Notes: a model not told the origin generated them from the letters alone. A stretch of DNA of 64,000 nucleotides from Bradyrhizobium murdochi (GCF_000472965.1 NZ_AXAU01000013.1:151036-215035); one strand, 5' to 3'; positions 49,711-58,503 are shown, counted from the stretch's first letter. Translations and numbers: made by a program.

Positions 49711-50244
49711 ATGTTAACGAAAACTGCCGTTGCCGGCCTCGCGGCGTCCGCGTTGCTGGCGAGTGTAGCGTTTGCGCAGCAAAGTCCTTCGGCAACGACT
49801 GACAGCGCCCAGACCGCCGCGCCTGCGGCTGCAACCGATACCTCGTCGTTCAAGGGTACCTGGCGGGCTTCGAAAATGGTCGGCCTGAACGTGTACAACG
49901 ATAGCAACGAAAGCCTCGGCTCGATCAACGATCTCCTGACCGACAAGAGCGGCGATATCAAAGCAGCCGTGATCGGTGTCGGCGGCTTCCTCGGCGTCGG
50001 CGAGCACCTGGTTGCGGTGCCCATCGACAAGGTGAAGTTCGTCGATGAGCCGATTGCCTCTACCACCGCGACCGCGCCCGCGACCGGTGGGGCACGCACA
50101 GGCGCAGGCGGAGGCACCACGACGGGTGCTGCGACGGCGCCTGCCGCGGCGAAGAAGAATCCGTGGTATCCGGATCACGCCGTGTTCAGCGCCACGAAGG
50201 ATCAGCTCAAGGCGATGCCGGAGTTCAAGTACTCGATCGAATGA
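49711..50244 (+). CDS. exported PRC-barrel domain protein
   Basis: A 177-residue protein with a signal peptide (MLTKTAVAGLAASALLASVAF, cleavage near AQQ) and one PRC barrel: KMVGLNVYNDSNESLGSIND, AAVIGVGGFLGVGEHLVAVP. After the barrel comes a Gly/Ala/Thr-rich low-complexity linker and a short C-terminal region (WYPDHAVFSATKDQLKAMP). It should act in the periplasm. GAGGAGAAC is a strong ribosome binding site, and an EcfG-type promoter lies upstream. It may be paired in function with the cytoplasmic PRC protein before it. Confidence 0.87.
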   Translation: MLTKTAVAGLAASALLASVAFAQQSPSATTDSAQTAAPAAATDTSSFKGTWRASKMVGLNVYNDSNESLGSINDLLTDKSGDIKAAVIGVGGFLGVGEHLVAVPIDKVKFVDEPIASTTATAPATGGARTGAGGGTTTGAATAPAAAKKNPWYPDHAVFSATKDQLKAMPEFKYSIE

Positions 50245-50275
50245 GGCCGCGGTCTTAAACACCAGGCTTCCCTCA

Positions 50276-50310
50276 AAATGGCCGGACGGCGTGATGCCGG
50301 CCGGCCATTT
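50276..50310 (+). terminator. intrinsic terminator-like hairpin
   Basis: AAATGGCCGG pairs with CCGGCCATTT, and inside it CGGC with GCCG, around a GTGAT loop. TTTGATTTT follows. It lies 31 bp after the PRC gene. Confidence 0.7.
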
Positions 50311-50441
50311 GATTTTGGAAACGTCCGTTCGCGCAATGGTGCAGCGCATCCTATCTGTGCGTATTTCCCGATGATAGGTTGTATCGCGGCAGGAGCATCT
50401 GCCTCCTGTCTTGCATGATCCTGCGTCAACGGGAGGACGAC

Positions 50442-50657
50442 ATGGCGGATAGCGTCTACAAGGTCATCGAGCTGATCGGCACCAGCACCGAATCCTGGGA
50501 GAAGGCCGCCGCCGGCGCGGTCAGCCGCGCCGGAGAAACCCTGCGGGATCTTCGTGTTGCCGAAGTGGTCCAGCTTGACTTGCAGCTTGATGCACAAGGC
50601 AAGGTGGAAGCCTACCGCGCCAAGCTGAAAGTCTCATTCAAGTTCGAGGGTTCGTAG
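50442..50657 (+). CDS. dodecin family flavin-binding protein
   Basis: A 71-residue dodecin: MADSVYKVIELIGTSTESWE, AVSRAGETLRDLRVAEVVQL and a closing KVSFKFEG. Dodecins form 12-subunit shells that store or buffer flavins or CoA. The aromatic flavin-stacking residue of archaeal dodecins corresponds to the region around LRVAEV; it was not verified here. GGGAGGACG is a good ribosome binding site. Confidence 0.92.
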   Translation: MADSVYKVIELIGTSTESWEKAAAGAVSRAGETLRDLRVAEVVQLDLQLDAQGKVEAYRAKLKVSFKFEGS

Positions 50658-50668
50658 TCGGCAGTTTC

Positions 50669-50824
50669 GGAGGGTGGGCAAAGGCGCGCACGCGCCGCGC
50701 CCACCATACCTGTGTCAGACCTCATCCTGAGGAGCGCGCAGCGCGCGCGTCTCGAAGGATGAATGGCACCAGCGGGGCCTCGTGGTTCGAGACGGCGCTA
50801 ACGCGCCTCCTCACCATGAGGGTT
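50669..50824. repeat. two adjacent palindromic repeats
   Basis: The first, GGAGGGTGGGCAAAGGCGCG to GCGCCCACCAT (50669-50708), is a family D relative. The second (50720-50824) starts CCTCATCCTGAGGAGCGCG and ends CGCGCCTCCTCACCATGAGG. Together they fill the gap between dodecin and DUF4403 genes, whose transcripts converge here. Confidence 0.65.
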
Positions 50825-50834
50825 TAACGAGATA

Positions 50835-52403
50835 TCACAGCGCCGGCAGCGCGCTGACGTGGACATTGATGGCGCCTTCCGCTTCCGCGATCACGCGCAG
50901 CGTTTTGGAATCGAAGGCGATGCCGGCGAGCCGCAGCTTGCTGATCTCGGCCGAGACGCGCAGGCCGTTCTCGTTCCTCTGAAGATCGGCGATCGCTGCT
51001 GCAATCTTCTTCTGCGCGTTGCCGGCGAACGGCTTGAGGTCGACGACAGCCTTGTCCGCCAGCGTCTTCTGCAGATGCGGGATCGCCGCGCGCGCCGCGG
51101 CGCCCAACAGCCCGAAGGCAGCCTCTGACTCGACGGCGAGTTCGATGTCGGTCAGCCGCAGCGTCTGCTCGGCCTGATCGAGCACCGGCTTGCCCCAGAT
51201 ATGCACATTGGCCTCGCCGCCGAGGCCCAAGAAACTCTTCTTTTCCCTGGCGCTAACCAGAAGCGAGATCAGCAGGCGGTCGCCGGAAGCGGCCACGCTG
51301 GCGCGCTTGACGGTGACGTCGACCGCGCCCGAACCGTCCTCAGGAAAAGTCTTCCCGGCGAACTGCGCCTCCACGATCTTGTTGATCTCGGTGAACGGCA
51401 TGTCGATGGGTACGCCGATCGCGACCCGTCCCGGCGTCGGTGGCACCATCGCGATCGTAGCGGGGAACGGGCAGGACGGCTTGGTTTCGCCCGGTGTGAT
51501 CCTGGTTTCCGCTTCGATGCCGAGCATCAGTGTCAGGTTCGAAGCGTCGACGCGCGGCTGCGCGGCAATCGCCCGCGTGGGACGCAATTCCAGCCACAGC
51601 GCCGGCATCGTCGAACCGGCTGTCGTGCCCTGCAGCGGAATCGAACGACAGGCCTTGGCCCACTGCACCCGCGCGTTCCGTTCGAAAGTCGGATCGTTGC
51701 GCATGCGCGCCTGCACCAGCGCGATTTGCTCGGCGACATTCTGGTCGATCAACGGCTTCACCTGCGCAGGCACGTTGACGCGCGCGCCGGCCACGCTGAG
51801 GCTGGTGTCGCCGAGATTGACCTGCGCTGCGAGATTAGGCTCGATGCGCCAGTTCGCGGCGATCTGTGGTCGCGCCGATATGACGACGTTGCCCTTGATC
51901 TCGGCGCTGGCGTTGAGGTTCTTGATGTTCACGCTGCCGATCTGCTTGGAGACGTTGCCGCCGAGCAGGCTTCCGAGTGCTTCGCCAACCGCACCCGTCG
52001 CCTTCGCCGACAGCGAGCCGGTTACGTTCAGTGTGCCCGTCAACGGCGTCGCCAGCGACAGTACGTCCTGCGCGCCGGTCGCGTTGATCGGCCCGCGCGA
52101 GGCGGTCCAGCCGATGTCTGCGTTTTGCAGGATCTGCGAAATCGGATTGTCGGCCTTGCCGGCGAAATTGCGCGGCGCGCCGCGATCGGCGGCATCGCGG
52201 ATCGCCGACAGCGCAACCGCAATGGGCGCCATCACCGTGGATGCGCGCGCCGCCGGCGGCAGCGGCGGCAATTCGGCGAGCGCGGGCGCGCTGTTCGTGG
52301 CGCGAGGCGTGACGAAGTCCATCACCTTCAGGCTGACGGCAAACGACATGACGAGGACCGCAAGCGCGATCGCAATGGTCTTGACCCGCATCGGCAGACG
52401 CAT
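50835..52403 (-). CDS. DUF4403 family envelope protein
   Basis: A 522-residue protein of the DUF4403 group. An N-terminal membrane segment (IAIALAVLVMSFAVSLKVM) acts as signal anchor, and the rest is predicted periplasmic and beta-rich, resembling lipid-binding tubular-lipoprotein-like repeats. Typical stretches are QPRVDASNLTLMLGIEAETR and FLGLGGEANVHIWGKPVLD. Function unknown. I start at ATG 52403 (GGGGGGAC upstream) since the longer frame to 52472 runs over unrelated sequence. Confidence 0.8.
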   Translation of the reverse strand: MRLPMRVKTIAIALAVLVMSFAVSLKVMDFVTPRATNSAPALAELPPLPPAARASTVMAPIAVALSAIRDAADRGAPRNFAGKADNPISQILQNADIGWTASRGPINATGAQDVLSLATPLTGTLNVTGSLSAKATGAVGEALGSLLGGNVSKQIGSVNIKNLNASAEIKGNVVISARPQIAANWRIEPNLAAQVNLGDTSLSVAGARVNVPAQVKPLIDQNVAEQIALVQARMRNDPTFERNARVQWAKACRSIPLQGTTAGSTMPALWLELRPTRAIAAQPRVDASNLTLMLGIEAETRITPGETKPSCPFPATIAMVPPTPGRVAIGVPIDMPFTEINKIVEAQFAGKTFPEDGSGAVDVTVKRASVAASGDRLLISLLVSAREKKSFLGLGGEANVHIWGKPVLDQAEQTLRLTDIELAVESEAAFGLLGAAARAAIPHLQKTLADKAVVDLKPFAGNAQKKIAAAIADLQRNENGLRVSAEISKLRLAGIAFDSKTLRVIAEAEGAINVHVSALPAL

Positions 52404-52496
52404 CGTCCCCCCGGACCCCAATGAATCGCCCCACAGCGTTTTACAGGGGTGGCGAGGGGGACGCCACTGCACATTGCCGCGACGTTAGGTCAATGC

Positions 52497-52527
52497 AAAA
52501 CGGCCCCGGCGAGCGCCAGGGCCGTTT
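52497..52527 (-). terminator. intrinsic terminator of the L,D-transpeptidase gene
   Basis: On the minus strand AAACGGCCC and GGGCCGTTTT pair with inner TGGC/GCCG; the stem runs into TTTT. It lies just after the gene at 52552-53226. Confidence 0.78.
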
Positions 52528-52551
52528 CTCGCATTAAGAAAAGCTAATGCC

Positions 52552-53226
52552 TCAGCGGATGGTCCGGCCGAGATCGGCGCGGCGATCCGTCATCGGCAGC
52601 ACGATCACCTTGGTTCCGACGCTGACCCGCGAATACAGGTCAATGACGTCTTCGTTGGTGAGGCGCAGGCAGCCTGAGGAGACGCGGGTGCCGATCGTCT
52701 CCGGCGCGTTGGTGCCGTGGATGCGATAGATGGTGCCGCCGAGATACATCGCGCGGGCGCCGAGCGGATTACCCGGGCCGCCGGTCATGTGGCGCGGCAA
52801 ATAGGGCTGGCGGGCGATCATTTGCGGGGGCGGGGTCCAGGCCGGCCACTCGGCCTTGCGGGTGATCGTCTGGGTGCCCGACCAGGTGAAGCCGTCGCGG
52901 CCGATGCCGATGCCGTAGCGCATCGCCTGGCCGTTGCCGAGCACGAGATAGAGATAGGTGTTTGGGGTATCGATGATGATCGTGCCCGGCGCCTCGCGGG
53001 TGTAGTAATTCACGACCTGGCGGCGCAGGCGTGCCGGCAGCTCGAAGCGTTCTTCTTCCTCAGGCGCGGCCGCAACCGGCGGCGGGGCCGCTTCAATCTG
53101 CGGCAGGAAAAACGGAAACAGCGGCAGCGGGGCCGCAGTGGCGGGTGCGGAAAATGCGGTGACGCCAATCGCCAGCGCGCCAACAGCGGCGGCCGCCAAG
53201 CGGCTGAGTATCGATAAATTGGACAT
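52552..53226 (-). CDS. L,D-transpeptidase (ErfK/YbiS type)
   Basis: A 224-residue exported enzyme: signal peptide (about residues 1-31, ending ATAAP), a short Pro/Glu linker (PPPVAAAPEEEERFELPARL) and a YkuD domain. The active site is YRIHGTN with SSGCLRLTNEDVIDLY, containing the nucleophile Cys. Other landmarks are TYLYLVLGNGQAMRYGIGIG and YLGGTIYRIHG. It crosslinks peptidoglycan or anchors outer-membrane proteins. No peptidoglycan-binding domain, in contrast to the gene at 16076. A terminator follows. Confidence 0.92.
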   Translation of the reverse strand: MSNLSILSRLAAAAVGALAIGVTAFSAPATAAPLPLFPFFLPQIEAAPPPVAAAPEEEERFELPARLRRQVVNYYTREAPGTIIIDTPNTYLYLVLGNGQAMRYGIGIGRDGFTWSGTQTITRKAEWPAWTPPPQMIARQPYLPRHMTGGPGNPLGARAMYLGGTIYRIHGTNAPETIGTRVSSGCLRLTNEDVIDLYSRVSVGTKVIVLPMTDRRADLGRTIR

Positions 53227-53365
53227 GATCGTCCCCCTGTTTGTCGCACCAGTTCGGCGCGTCGTTGAGGGAAACCTCTACAGATGAACCGTTTCAGGAC
53301 ATTTGCACGAAATCGCCAAAACGGTTTCGTGGCGTTAGGGAATTGTTTCGTTAAGGTTTCGTTGC

Positions 53366-53430
53366 ACCCTCTCCCCTTGTGGGAGGGTGGATCGAATGAG
53401 CGTCAGCTCATTCGAGACGGGTGAGGGGTT
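53366..53430. repeat. palindromic repeat, family E (CCCTCTCCCCTTGTGGGAG)
   Basis: CACCCTCTCCCCTTGTGGGA and GAGACGGGTGAGGGG form terminal arms around an inner GAATGAGCGTCAGCTCATTC hairpin, about 65 bp. A longer relative is at 59286. The rest of 53227-53554 shows nothing recognisable. Confidence 0.65.
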
Positions 53431-53554
53431 CTCTCCGCGAGCTCATCTCTGAAGGCAAGCCCTTCATCCGGCGCCATAGCCGACGCAAAGCATCGGCGTT
53501 CTAAGAGACGGCGGCCATAAGCGCCCTATGCCACCTTCTCTCATCCCGGAGAAC

Positions 53555-53734
53555 CTAAAGGGCGCGTGTAACCAATGCCGCCACCCGCCTCTGGAAGCCA
53601 CTGATCTGTCTGAATGCTTCCCGCCGCTCTGATCCTTCAGGCAGCCGTTGCGCGGCTTCCCACAAGTTCACTAGCAACCGCGCCATATCGATCAATTCAT
53701 TAAATTCCGGCATTCCAACGGTGCGTTGGCTCAA
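53555..53734 (-). CDS. small hypothetical protein (59 residues)
   Basis: A short gene found by eye. It reads MSQRTVGMPEFNELIDMARL, then WEAAQRLPEGSERREAFRQI, and ends ALVTRAL. The whole protein looks helical and amphipathic, with coding-like codon use. The start is TTG 53734, with AAGAGGACC 8 bp upstream; ATG 53713 would give 52 residues. I believe similar small proteins occur in Bradyrhizobium, but this needs a database search. Function unknown. Confidence 0.5.
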   Translation of the reverse strand: MSQRTVGMPEFNELIDMARLLVNLWEAAQRLPEGSERREAFRQISGFQRRVAALVTRAL

Positions 53735-54184
53735 TGTTAGGTCCTCTTGATACGAACGGACTAATGTGAGGGAGGATCGCGGCTTGATGGCGCACGGTCA
53801 GTAAGGGAAGAGAGTGAGTACAAATGGCAGTTTCTATGCAGTTGCCGCGCGAGAATTACTGGCGCAGCAAAAGGTGCTCTTCTCCACGCACGCGGCGTAA
53901 CATCGATCTCCACGTTTTACTCATGTTGAAAACGAGGATCGGCCAGCATTTGCGGCATCCCATGTGTCATGCAGTCGTCATACTAGAGCCGTGCGTTTCT
54001 ATGGCTACACGCTGATAATCCGCTTGGCTCGGGAATTGGTGATGGACGAGGGTACAGTCCTCTGCCTGGGTGCATGACGTGCTTTGGCCGGCTGCGCACC
54101 ATTGCGGGCATAGGAACAGACATGAAGGCCGCGCGTTGATCGCCGAACGGGGAAGTCGATCCTGACAGACAGGGCTATTCGACT
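53735..54184. other. 450-bp region with no confident gene
   Basis: Contains short frames on both strands (for instance a plus-strand frame at 53824-54015) with poor codon bias and no good ribosome binding site. Base composition is more mixed than in the surrounding genes, which fits decayed or foreign sequence. Confidence 0.4.
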
Positions 54185-54391
54185 ATGAGAAACATCGTGA
54201 ACGAGTCCGGTGAGATCATCGCCAAGGCAACGCATGACGGCACGTTGGTCGGCGGGCACCACCGCATCGCGGTGGCGGCTAGCCTCGGTCAAAAGCTGCT
54301 TTGGCAAGACAGCGGCGAACCCGTGAGCCTTGATGCCTTCTTCAGGCATCCGAGTGGTTCTCAGCGGCACATAGCTTTAGGCTCTCGCTGA
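54185..54391 (+). CDS. hypothetical protein or gene fragment (68 residues)
   Basis: A frame beginning MRNIVNESGEIIAKATHDGT with GGHHRIAVAASLGQKLLWQD. The first 45 codons have strong G/C third positions, typical of real genes in this genome, but the last third does not. There is no convincing ribosome binding site. It may be a true small gene or the surviving piece of a larger one. Function not recognised. Confidence 0.3.
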   Translation: MRNIVNESGEIIAKATHDGTLVGGHHRIAVAASLGQKLLWQDSGEPVSLDAFFRHPSGSQRHIALGSR

Positions 54392-54515
54392 CGTAGCGCC
54401 AGCCGGACCAGCCTCACTGAGTATGAGAGCACATCATCACGTGCATGCGCGTGCTTGATCAGCAAGCGACGCCTGCCTTTGCCTGTAACTTTCATGGCAG
54501 GCGTAGCCTCTTCGG

Positions 54516-54725
54516 CTAGGGCCTTGATGGTGTGGAACGGATTGTTAGGGGCGCTTGGGGTCTCGGTCGTGGCAAAGGAGGTGATACAGGGCCCGCTAAG
54601 GCAACGGGCTTGGCCACGGGAGGCTGCGCGCCTGCCGCGTCGTTCACGGGACTGCTGTGGCGGCCTACAATGTAAGCCCCTAGCGCCGTGACAACCAGTA
54701 GAACGAGTAGCGTTTTTGCCCGCAT
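54516..54725 (-). CDS. small membrane-anchored Pro-rich hypothetical protein
   Basis: A 69-residue protein beginning MRAKTLLVLLVVTALGAYIV, a signal anchor, followed by a Pro/Ala-rich tail (PPVAKPVALAGPVSPPLPRP). A folded domain normally expected after such a linker is absent, so it may be truncated. It is the second of two tiny minus-strand genes, 16 bp after the helical protein at 54742. Confidence 0.45.
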   Translation of the reverse strand: MRAKTLLVLLVVTALGAYIVGRHSSPVNDAAGAQPPVAKPVALAGPVSPPLPRPRPQAPLTIRSTPSRP

Positions 54726-54741
54726 ACTCGCACCACTGCCT

Positions 54742-54918
54742 TTAGCCGGTCTTTCGAGCATTCATGGCCCGCTCAACCTCGTCGGCTAGTTGATCCAGAT
54801 GTCGCGCAAGCCGGTCGAACATTTCGCGCTTCGCTTTGTCGGTAGCCAAGTCCCTGACAAGCGCGCATTCGGCCGCGTCTTTGCGCAGCTTCTCCAAATG
54901 GGTCTGATAATCCTTCAT
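54742..54918 (-). CDS. small helical hypothetical protein (58 residues)
   Basis: Found by eye on the minus strand: MKDYQTHLEKLRKDAAECAL, then DKAKREMFDRLARHLDQLAD and a VERAMNARKTG tail. Strongly helical, charged and with coding-like codon use; GGGACA precedes the ATG. I recall similar small proteins in Bradyrhizobium genomes, function unknown. Upstream of the Pro-rich anchor gene, probably in one transcript. Confidence 0.55.
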   Translation of the reverse strand: MKDYQTHLEKLRKDAAECALVRDLATDKAKREMFDRLARHLDQLADEVERAMNARKTG

Positions 54919-55044
54919 TGTCCCGTGCCTGTCTTAATTTTCCGTGACGGTGGCACGGAGAACAGGGAGCTGAACTAACAAATGTCAGGTCGGGGCGGAC
55001 ATTCTAACTTGCTCGTACATCCGCAGGAGCATCGATCAGCGGCG

Positions 55045-56448
55045 TCAAGCCTGGCCAGCGCGCATTCTCGGCATGTCGGCCGCGCCGGCGCCAGCAAGCA
55101 CCGCACGGCGGTCGGCGACTGCGTGGTGGAATTGTTCGAGCGCGAGGGCAATCACCGAGAGGTCGCCTTCCTCGACGGTGCCGTCGTCATAGCAATCGAA
55201 CGCCTCGCGTAACATGCCGTCGGCCGCAGCTTGCATCTCGGCCAACTCTTCCGGCGTTTCGGCCTTCCTTGCCCTCGAAATCAACTCAAGCAGATAATCG
55301 CGATGGGCGATGTACTGCTCGCGCTCGTCCCTGTTCCAGTAGTGCCTGAACCAGGCGCCGGCGGAGCCCAGGCCCGACAGAATCAGGATCGCGAACCAGA
55401 TGTAGTCGGTGTATTTTTCGAGGAACGTTCGCTCGTTGCCGTCGATATAGGCGGCTGCGCCCGCGTGCGCCGGCAGCGCTGCGTCCTTTTCGGTATCCGG
55501 CTTTTCGATCTGCGAGGCGGTCGGCAATTCACGCGCAAGCTGCTGGCGGTTGGTGAAGAGCTGGCGGGCGAAGGCGGCGACCGCCGTATCGGATAATGAC
55601 TTCGGCGCGATGATCAGGTGATTGACGGCCACCGTATCGATCTTGTCTTCCGGCCGCTGCGGTGAAGAGCCGAAGATGCTGGCGGGAATTTCCTCCGATT
55701 CGTAGATCGGATTTTTCTTGGCGATCGCGTCGGAAACCTCGATCGGCAGGAATTTCGGCTCGCCGCGGGCAGTCGCGGTTGCAGCGATCGCGTCCACGGT
55801 GATCTTGCTCTTGAGCGGGCCGACCGCCATGAAGGCGTCGACCGACTGATCGCGCGCCATTTCGCCGAGCTGATTGGTAGCGAACTGGCTGATCGTGACC
55901 TTGTCGGGATTGATGCCGGACTCCTTCAGGATCCCGCGCAACAGCATGACATTGGCCTGCGTGCGCCCGATCACGCCGACACGGTGGCCGGCCAGTTCAT
56001 CGAGACTCTTGATCTTGGGCGTGGGCTGCTTCTTCGAACCCTTGGCGGGAAGGCCGGAAGGCGCCCACAGCACGACGACATTCTTGCGCAGAATGGCAAC
56101 CGACTCGGCATTCGTCGGCAGGTTCAGGTCGCCGCGGGCGACGGCCAGATCGGCCTTGCCGGCCGTGAACAACGCAATGCTCTCCGCCGCCCCCTCGGTC
56201 GTGATCGGCGCCAGTCGCACCGAGCTGCCCTCGCGCGCAAACGTCTGCGCCATCAACTGGACCAGCTTCTGGTCGTCGCTGCCGGCCGGGCCGACTGCAA
56301 TCCGCAGCGTCGTCGGCCGCAGCACGTAATACAGCGTGCCCGCGGCGACGCCGAACGCCAGCAGGCCGGCGGCAAGGATCAGAAGCGCATAGCTCTTCCG
56401 CTTCCGTCGGCGGCGGGATCGCGCAGGATTGTCGTTGTGGTCTGTCAT
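55045..56448 (-). CDS. TAXI-type (TRAP-associated) solute-binding membrane protein
   Basis: A 467-residue protein. An N-terminal basic stretch (SRRRRKRKS) and membrane helix (LLILAAGLLAFGVAAGTLYY) precede a periplasmic TAXI domain: LRIAVGPAGSDDQKLVQLMA, HRVGVIGRTQANVMLLRGIL, VDAFMAVGPLKS. A second helix (IWFAILILSGLGSAGAWF, about residue 355) leads to a cytoplasmic helical tail of about 95 residues. No TRAP membrane subunits are adjacent, so it may be a sensor or an orphan binding protein rather than part of a transporter. Divergent from the glycosyltransferase gene. Confidence 0.82.
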   Translation of the reverse strand: MTDHNDNPARSRRRRKRKSYALLILAAGLLAFGVAAGTLYYVLRPTTLRIAVGPAGSDDQKLVQLMAQTFAREGSSVRLAPITTEGAAESIALFTAGKADLAVARGDLNLPTNAESVAILRKNVVVLWAPSGLPAKGSKKQPTPKIKSLDELAGHRVGVIGRTQANVMLLRGILKESGINPDKVTISQFATNQLGEMARDQSVDAFMAVGPLKSKITVDAIAATATARGEPKFLPIEVSDAIAKKNPIYESEEIPASIFGSSPQRPEDKIDTVAVNHLIIAPKSLSDTAVAAFARQLFTNRQQLARELPTASQIEKPDTEKDAALPAHAGAAAYIDGNERTFLEKYTDYIWFAILILSGLGSAGAWFRHYWNRDEREQYIAHRDYLLELISRARKAETPEELAEMQAAADGMLREAFDCYDDGTVEEGDLSVIALALEQFHHAVADRRAVLAGAGAADMPRMRAGQA

Positions 56449-56455
56449 CTCGCTG

Positions 56456-56515
56456 TCACGTTACGTGAAAATGCGTGGAGGGGACGTAAAAACATCCTTA
56501 CATATCGATGACGTC
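56456..56515. promoter_or_regulatory. two palindromes in a divergent promoter region
   Basis: TCACG-TTA-CGTGA (56456-56468) lies 8 bp upstream of the TAXI-protein start, and ATGACGTCAT (56506-56515) lies 63 bp upstream of the glycosyltransferase start. Both are candidate operators for unknown regulators. Confidence 0.35.
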
Positions 56516-56577
56516 ATACGCTTGAAATATCCATGGCTGAACGTCGGATTTGAGAATCATTAATCTCGGGTCCGGAC

Positions 56578-57633
56578 ATGAAGATATTGATTGCGACCGA
56601 TGCGTGGCATCCGCAGGTGAACGGTGTCGTCCGCACGCTGACGTCGTTGGCGCGCAGCGCCTCTGCGCTCGATGCCGATATCAGCTTCCTGACCCCGGAC
56701 GGATTTCCTTCCCTCGGCGTGCCGACCTATCCTGGCTTACGCGTCGCACTGCCGAACCGGCGCGAGATCGCGCGACGGATCGAAGAGGCGGCGCCCGACG
56801 CCATCCACATCGCAACCGAGGGGCCGATCGGCTGGATGGTGCGCGCCTATTGCCGTCGCCGCAAGCTTTCGTTCACCACGTCCTATACGACGCGCTTTCC
56901 CGAATATATCGCCGTCCGCACCGGACTCCCGGCCGCCGTCGGCTATGCAGTGCTGCGGCACTTTCATGCCGCGTCTTCCACGGTCATGGTCGCCACCGAC
57001 TCGCTGCGGCTGGAACTTTCCGCGCGGGGCTTTCGGAAACTCGGCTTCTGGACGCGCGGCGTCGACACCGAATTATTCAACCCGCATAATCCAGCGGCGC
57101 TCGATCTGCCGCGGCCGATCTTTATGACGATGGGCCGCGTCGCGGTGGAAAAGAATCTCGATGCGTTCCTGTCGCTCGATCTGCCGGGATCGAAAGTGGT
57201 CGTCGGCGACGGACCGCAGAAGGCGCAGCTCGCGCAAAAATACCCCCACGCAATTTTTCTCGGCGAGAAGAAGGGCGCGGAGTTGACCGGGCATCTAGCT
57301 GCTGCCGATGTCTTCGTGTTTCCGAGCCTTACCGATACGTTCGGCGTCGTGCAGCTCGAGGCATTGGCGTGCGGCACGCCGGTTGCGGCATTCCCGGTCA
57401 CCGGCCCGAAGGACGTCATTGCCGATCATCCGATCGGCGCAATCGACACCGATCTGCGCAGTGCGTGCCTGCGCGCGCTGACGATGTCGCGCGAGGCCTG
57501 CCGAAATTTTGCGCTGGCGCGCTCCTGGGAAAACAGCGCGCGGCAGTTCCTCGGCAATCTGACCGCGCTGCAGCCGAGCCGCGTGTTGCGGCCGGTGCGC
57601 CGGGCGCCTGTGAGGGGCGCCGTGCAGGGCTGA
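56578..57633 (+). CDS. GT4-type glycosyltransferase
   Basis: A 351-residue GT-B glycosyltransferase of the GT4 group. The N-terminus MKILIATDAWHPQVNGVVRT is characteristic of lipid or trehalose mannosyltransferases. In the C-terminal half are FMTMGRVAVEKNLDAFLSL, VVGDGPQKAQLAQKY and the donor-binding FPSLTDTFGVVQLEALACG with its E-x7-E motif. It probably transfers a sugar from a nucleotide sugar to a lipid; next to pmtA a membrane glycolipid is a reasonable guess. No strong ribosome binding site. Confidence 0.88.
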   Translation: MKILIATDAWHPQVNGVVRTLTSLARSASALDADISFLTPDGFPSLGVPTYPGLRVALPNRREIARRIEEAAPDAIHIATEGPIGWMVRAYCRRRKLSFTTSYTTRFPEYIAVRTGLPAAVGYAVLRHFHAASSTVMVATDSLRLELSARGFRKLGFWTRGVDTELFNPHNPAALDLPRPIFMTMGRVAVEKNLDAFLSLDLPGSKVVVGDGPQKAQLAQKYPHAIFLGEKKGAELTGHLAAADVFVFPSLTDTFGVVQLEALACGTPVAAFPVTGPKDVIADHPIGAIDTDLRSACLRALTMSREACRNFALARSWENSARQFLGNLTALQPSRVLRPVRRAPVRGAVQG

Positions 57634-57693
57634 GCCGAAAAGTTCGACTATCAAACACAAGTCATATGCGTGAGACGAAAAGGCAAACCAACC

Positions 57694-58383
57694 ATGGCAG
57701 ATATCATCAAGCTTGACGGCACGAGGCCGCTCGATTTCGACCGCGAAACGGTCGAGCAAGCCTACGATCGCTGGGCGCCGGTCTATGACCTCGTATTCGG
57801 CGGCGTGTTCAGCAAGGGCCGCAGGGCGGCGATTGCCGCCACCAACAAGATCGGCGGCCGCGTGCTCGAGGTCGGCGTCGGCACCGGCATTTCCTTGCCG
57901 CTATATGCGCCGCACCTGCGTATCTTCGGCACCGACATTTCGGAAGCGATGCTGCAGAAGGCGAAGAAGCGCGTCGACGAACTCGGCCTCAAGAACGTCG
58001 AGGGTCTCGCGGTGATGGATGCCGAAAACCTCGAATTCCCCGACGATTGCTTCGACGTGGTGATGGCGCAATATGTCGTCACTGCCGTGCCGAATCCGGA
58101 AAAGGCGCTGGATGAATTCGCCCGCGTGCTGCGGCCGGGCGGCGAACTCATCATTCTTACCCGCGTCAGCGCCGATGCCGGCATGCGCCGCTTCATCGAG
58201 CAGCGGCTGCAGCCGGTGGTTCGCCCGCTCGGCTTCCGCACCGCCGAGTTCGCTTGGTCGCGCTATGCGCAATGGCTGGCGGGCGCGCGCGGCATGGAGC
58301 TGGCGGAGCGCCGCCTGGTGCCGCCGCTCGGTCACTTCTCGCTGGTGCGCTTTCGGAAAATCGACGTCGCCGCGGCTGCCTGA
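57694..58383 (+). CDS. pmtA: phosphatidylethanolamine N-methyltransferase PmtA
   Basis: A 229-residue SAM-dependent methyltransferase of the Rhodobacter/Bradyrhizobium PmtA type, which methylates phosphatidylethanolamine toward phosphatidylcholine. The signature YDRWAPVYDLVFGGVF (about residues 22-37) and SAM motif LEVGVGTGISLPLY (57-70) are clear; VVMAQYVVTAVPNPEKAL is the third motif. ATG 57694 gives the usual start; the frame extends 8 codons upstream. Psd, encoded at 61157, supplies its substrate. Confidence 0.87.
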   Translation: MADIIKLDGTRPLDFDRETVEQAYDRWAPVYDLVFGGVFSKGRRAAIAATNKIGGRVLEVGVGTGISLPLYAPHLRIFGTDISEAMLQKAKKRVDELGLKNVEGLAVMDAENLEFPDDCFDVVMAQYVVTAVPNPEKALDEFARVLRPGGELIILTRVSADAGMRRFIEQRLQPVVRPLGFRTAEFAWSRYAQWLAGARGMELAERRLVPPLGHFSLVRFRKIDVAAAA

Positions 58384-58503
58384 CGCGCCCTGATCGCGGT
58401 TGCGCCATCGCGCCGCTGCGAACTGTCACATGTCATTATCATGATGTCATATCCCGGACATCGAATCTCAGTAGACCGATCCCATCGGAATTTGGGGGAG
58501 AAC

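Noticed and set aside
53824..54015. 63-codon plus-strand frame
   Set aside because: Mixed codon use, no ribosome binding site and no similarity that I recognise.
54005..54370. 121-codon minus-strand frame
   Set aside because: It overlaps a plus-strand frame with better codon bias and has no ribosome binding site or recognisable motif.
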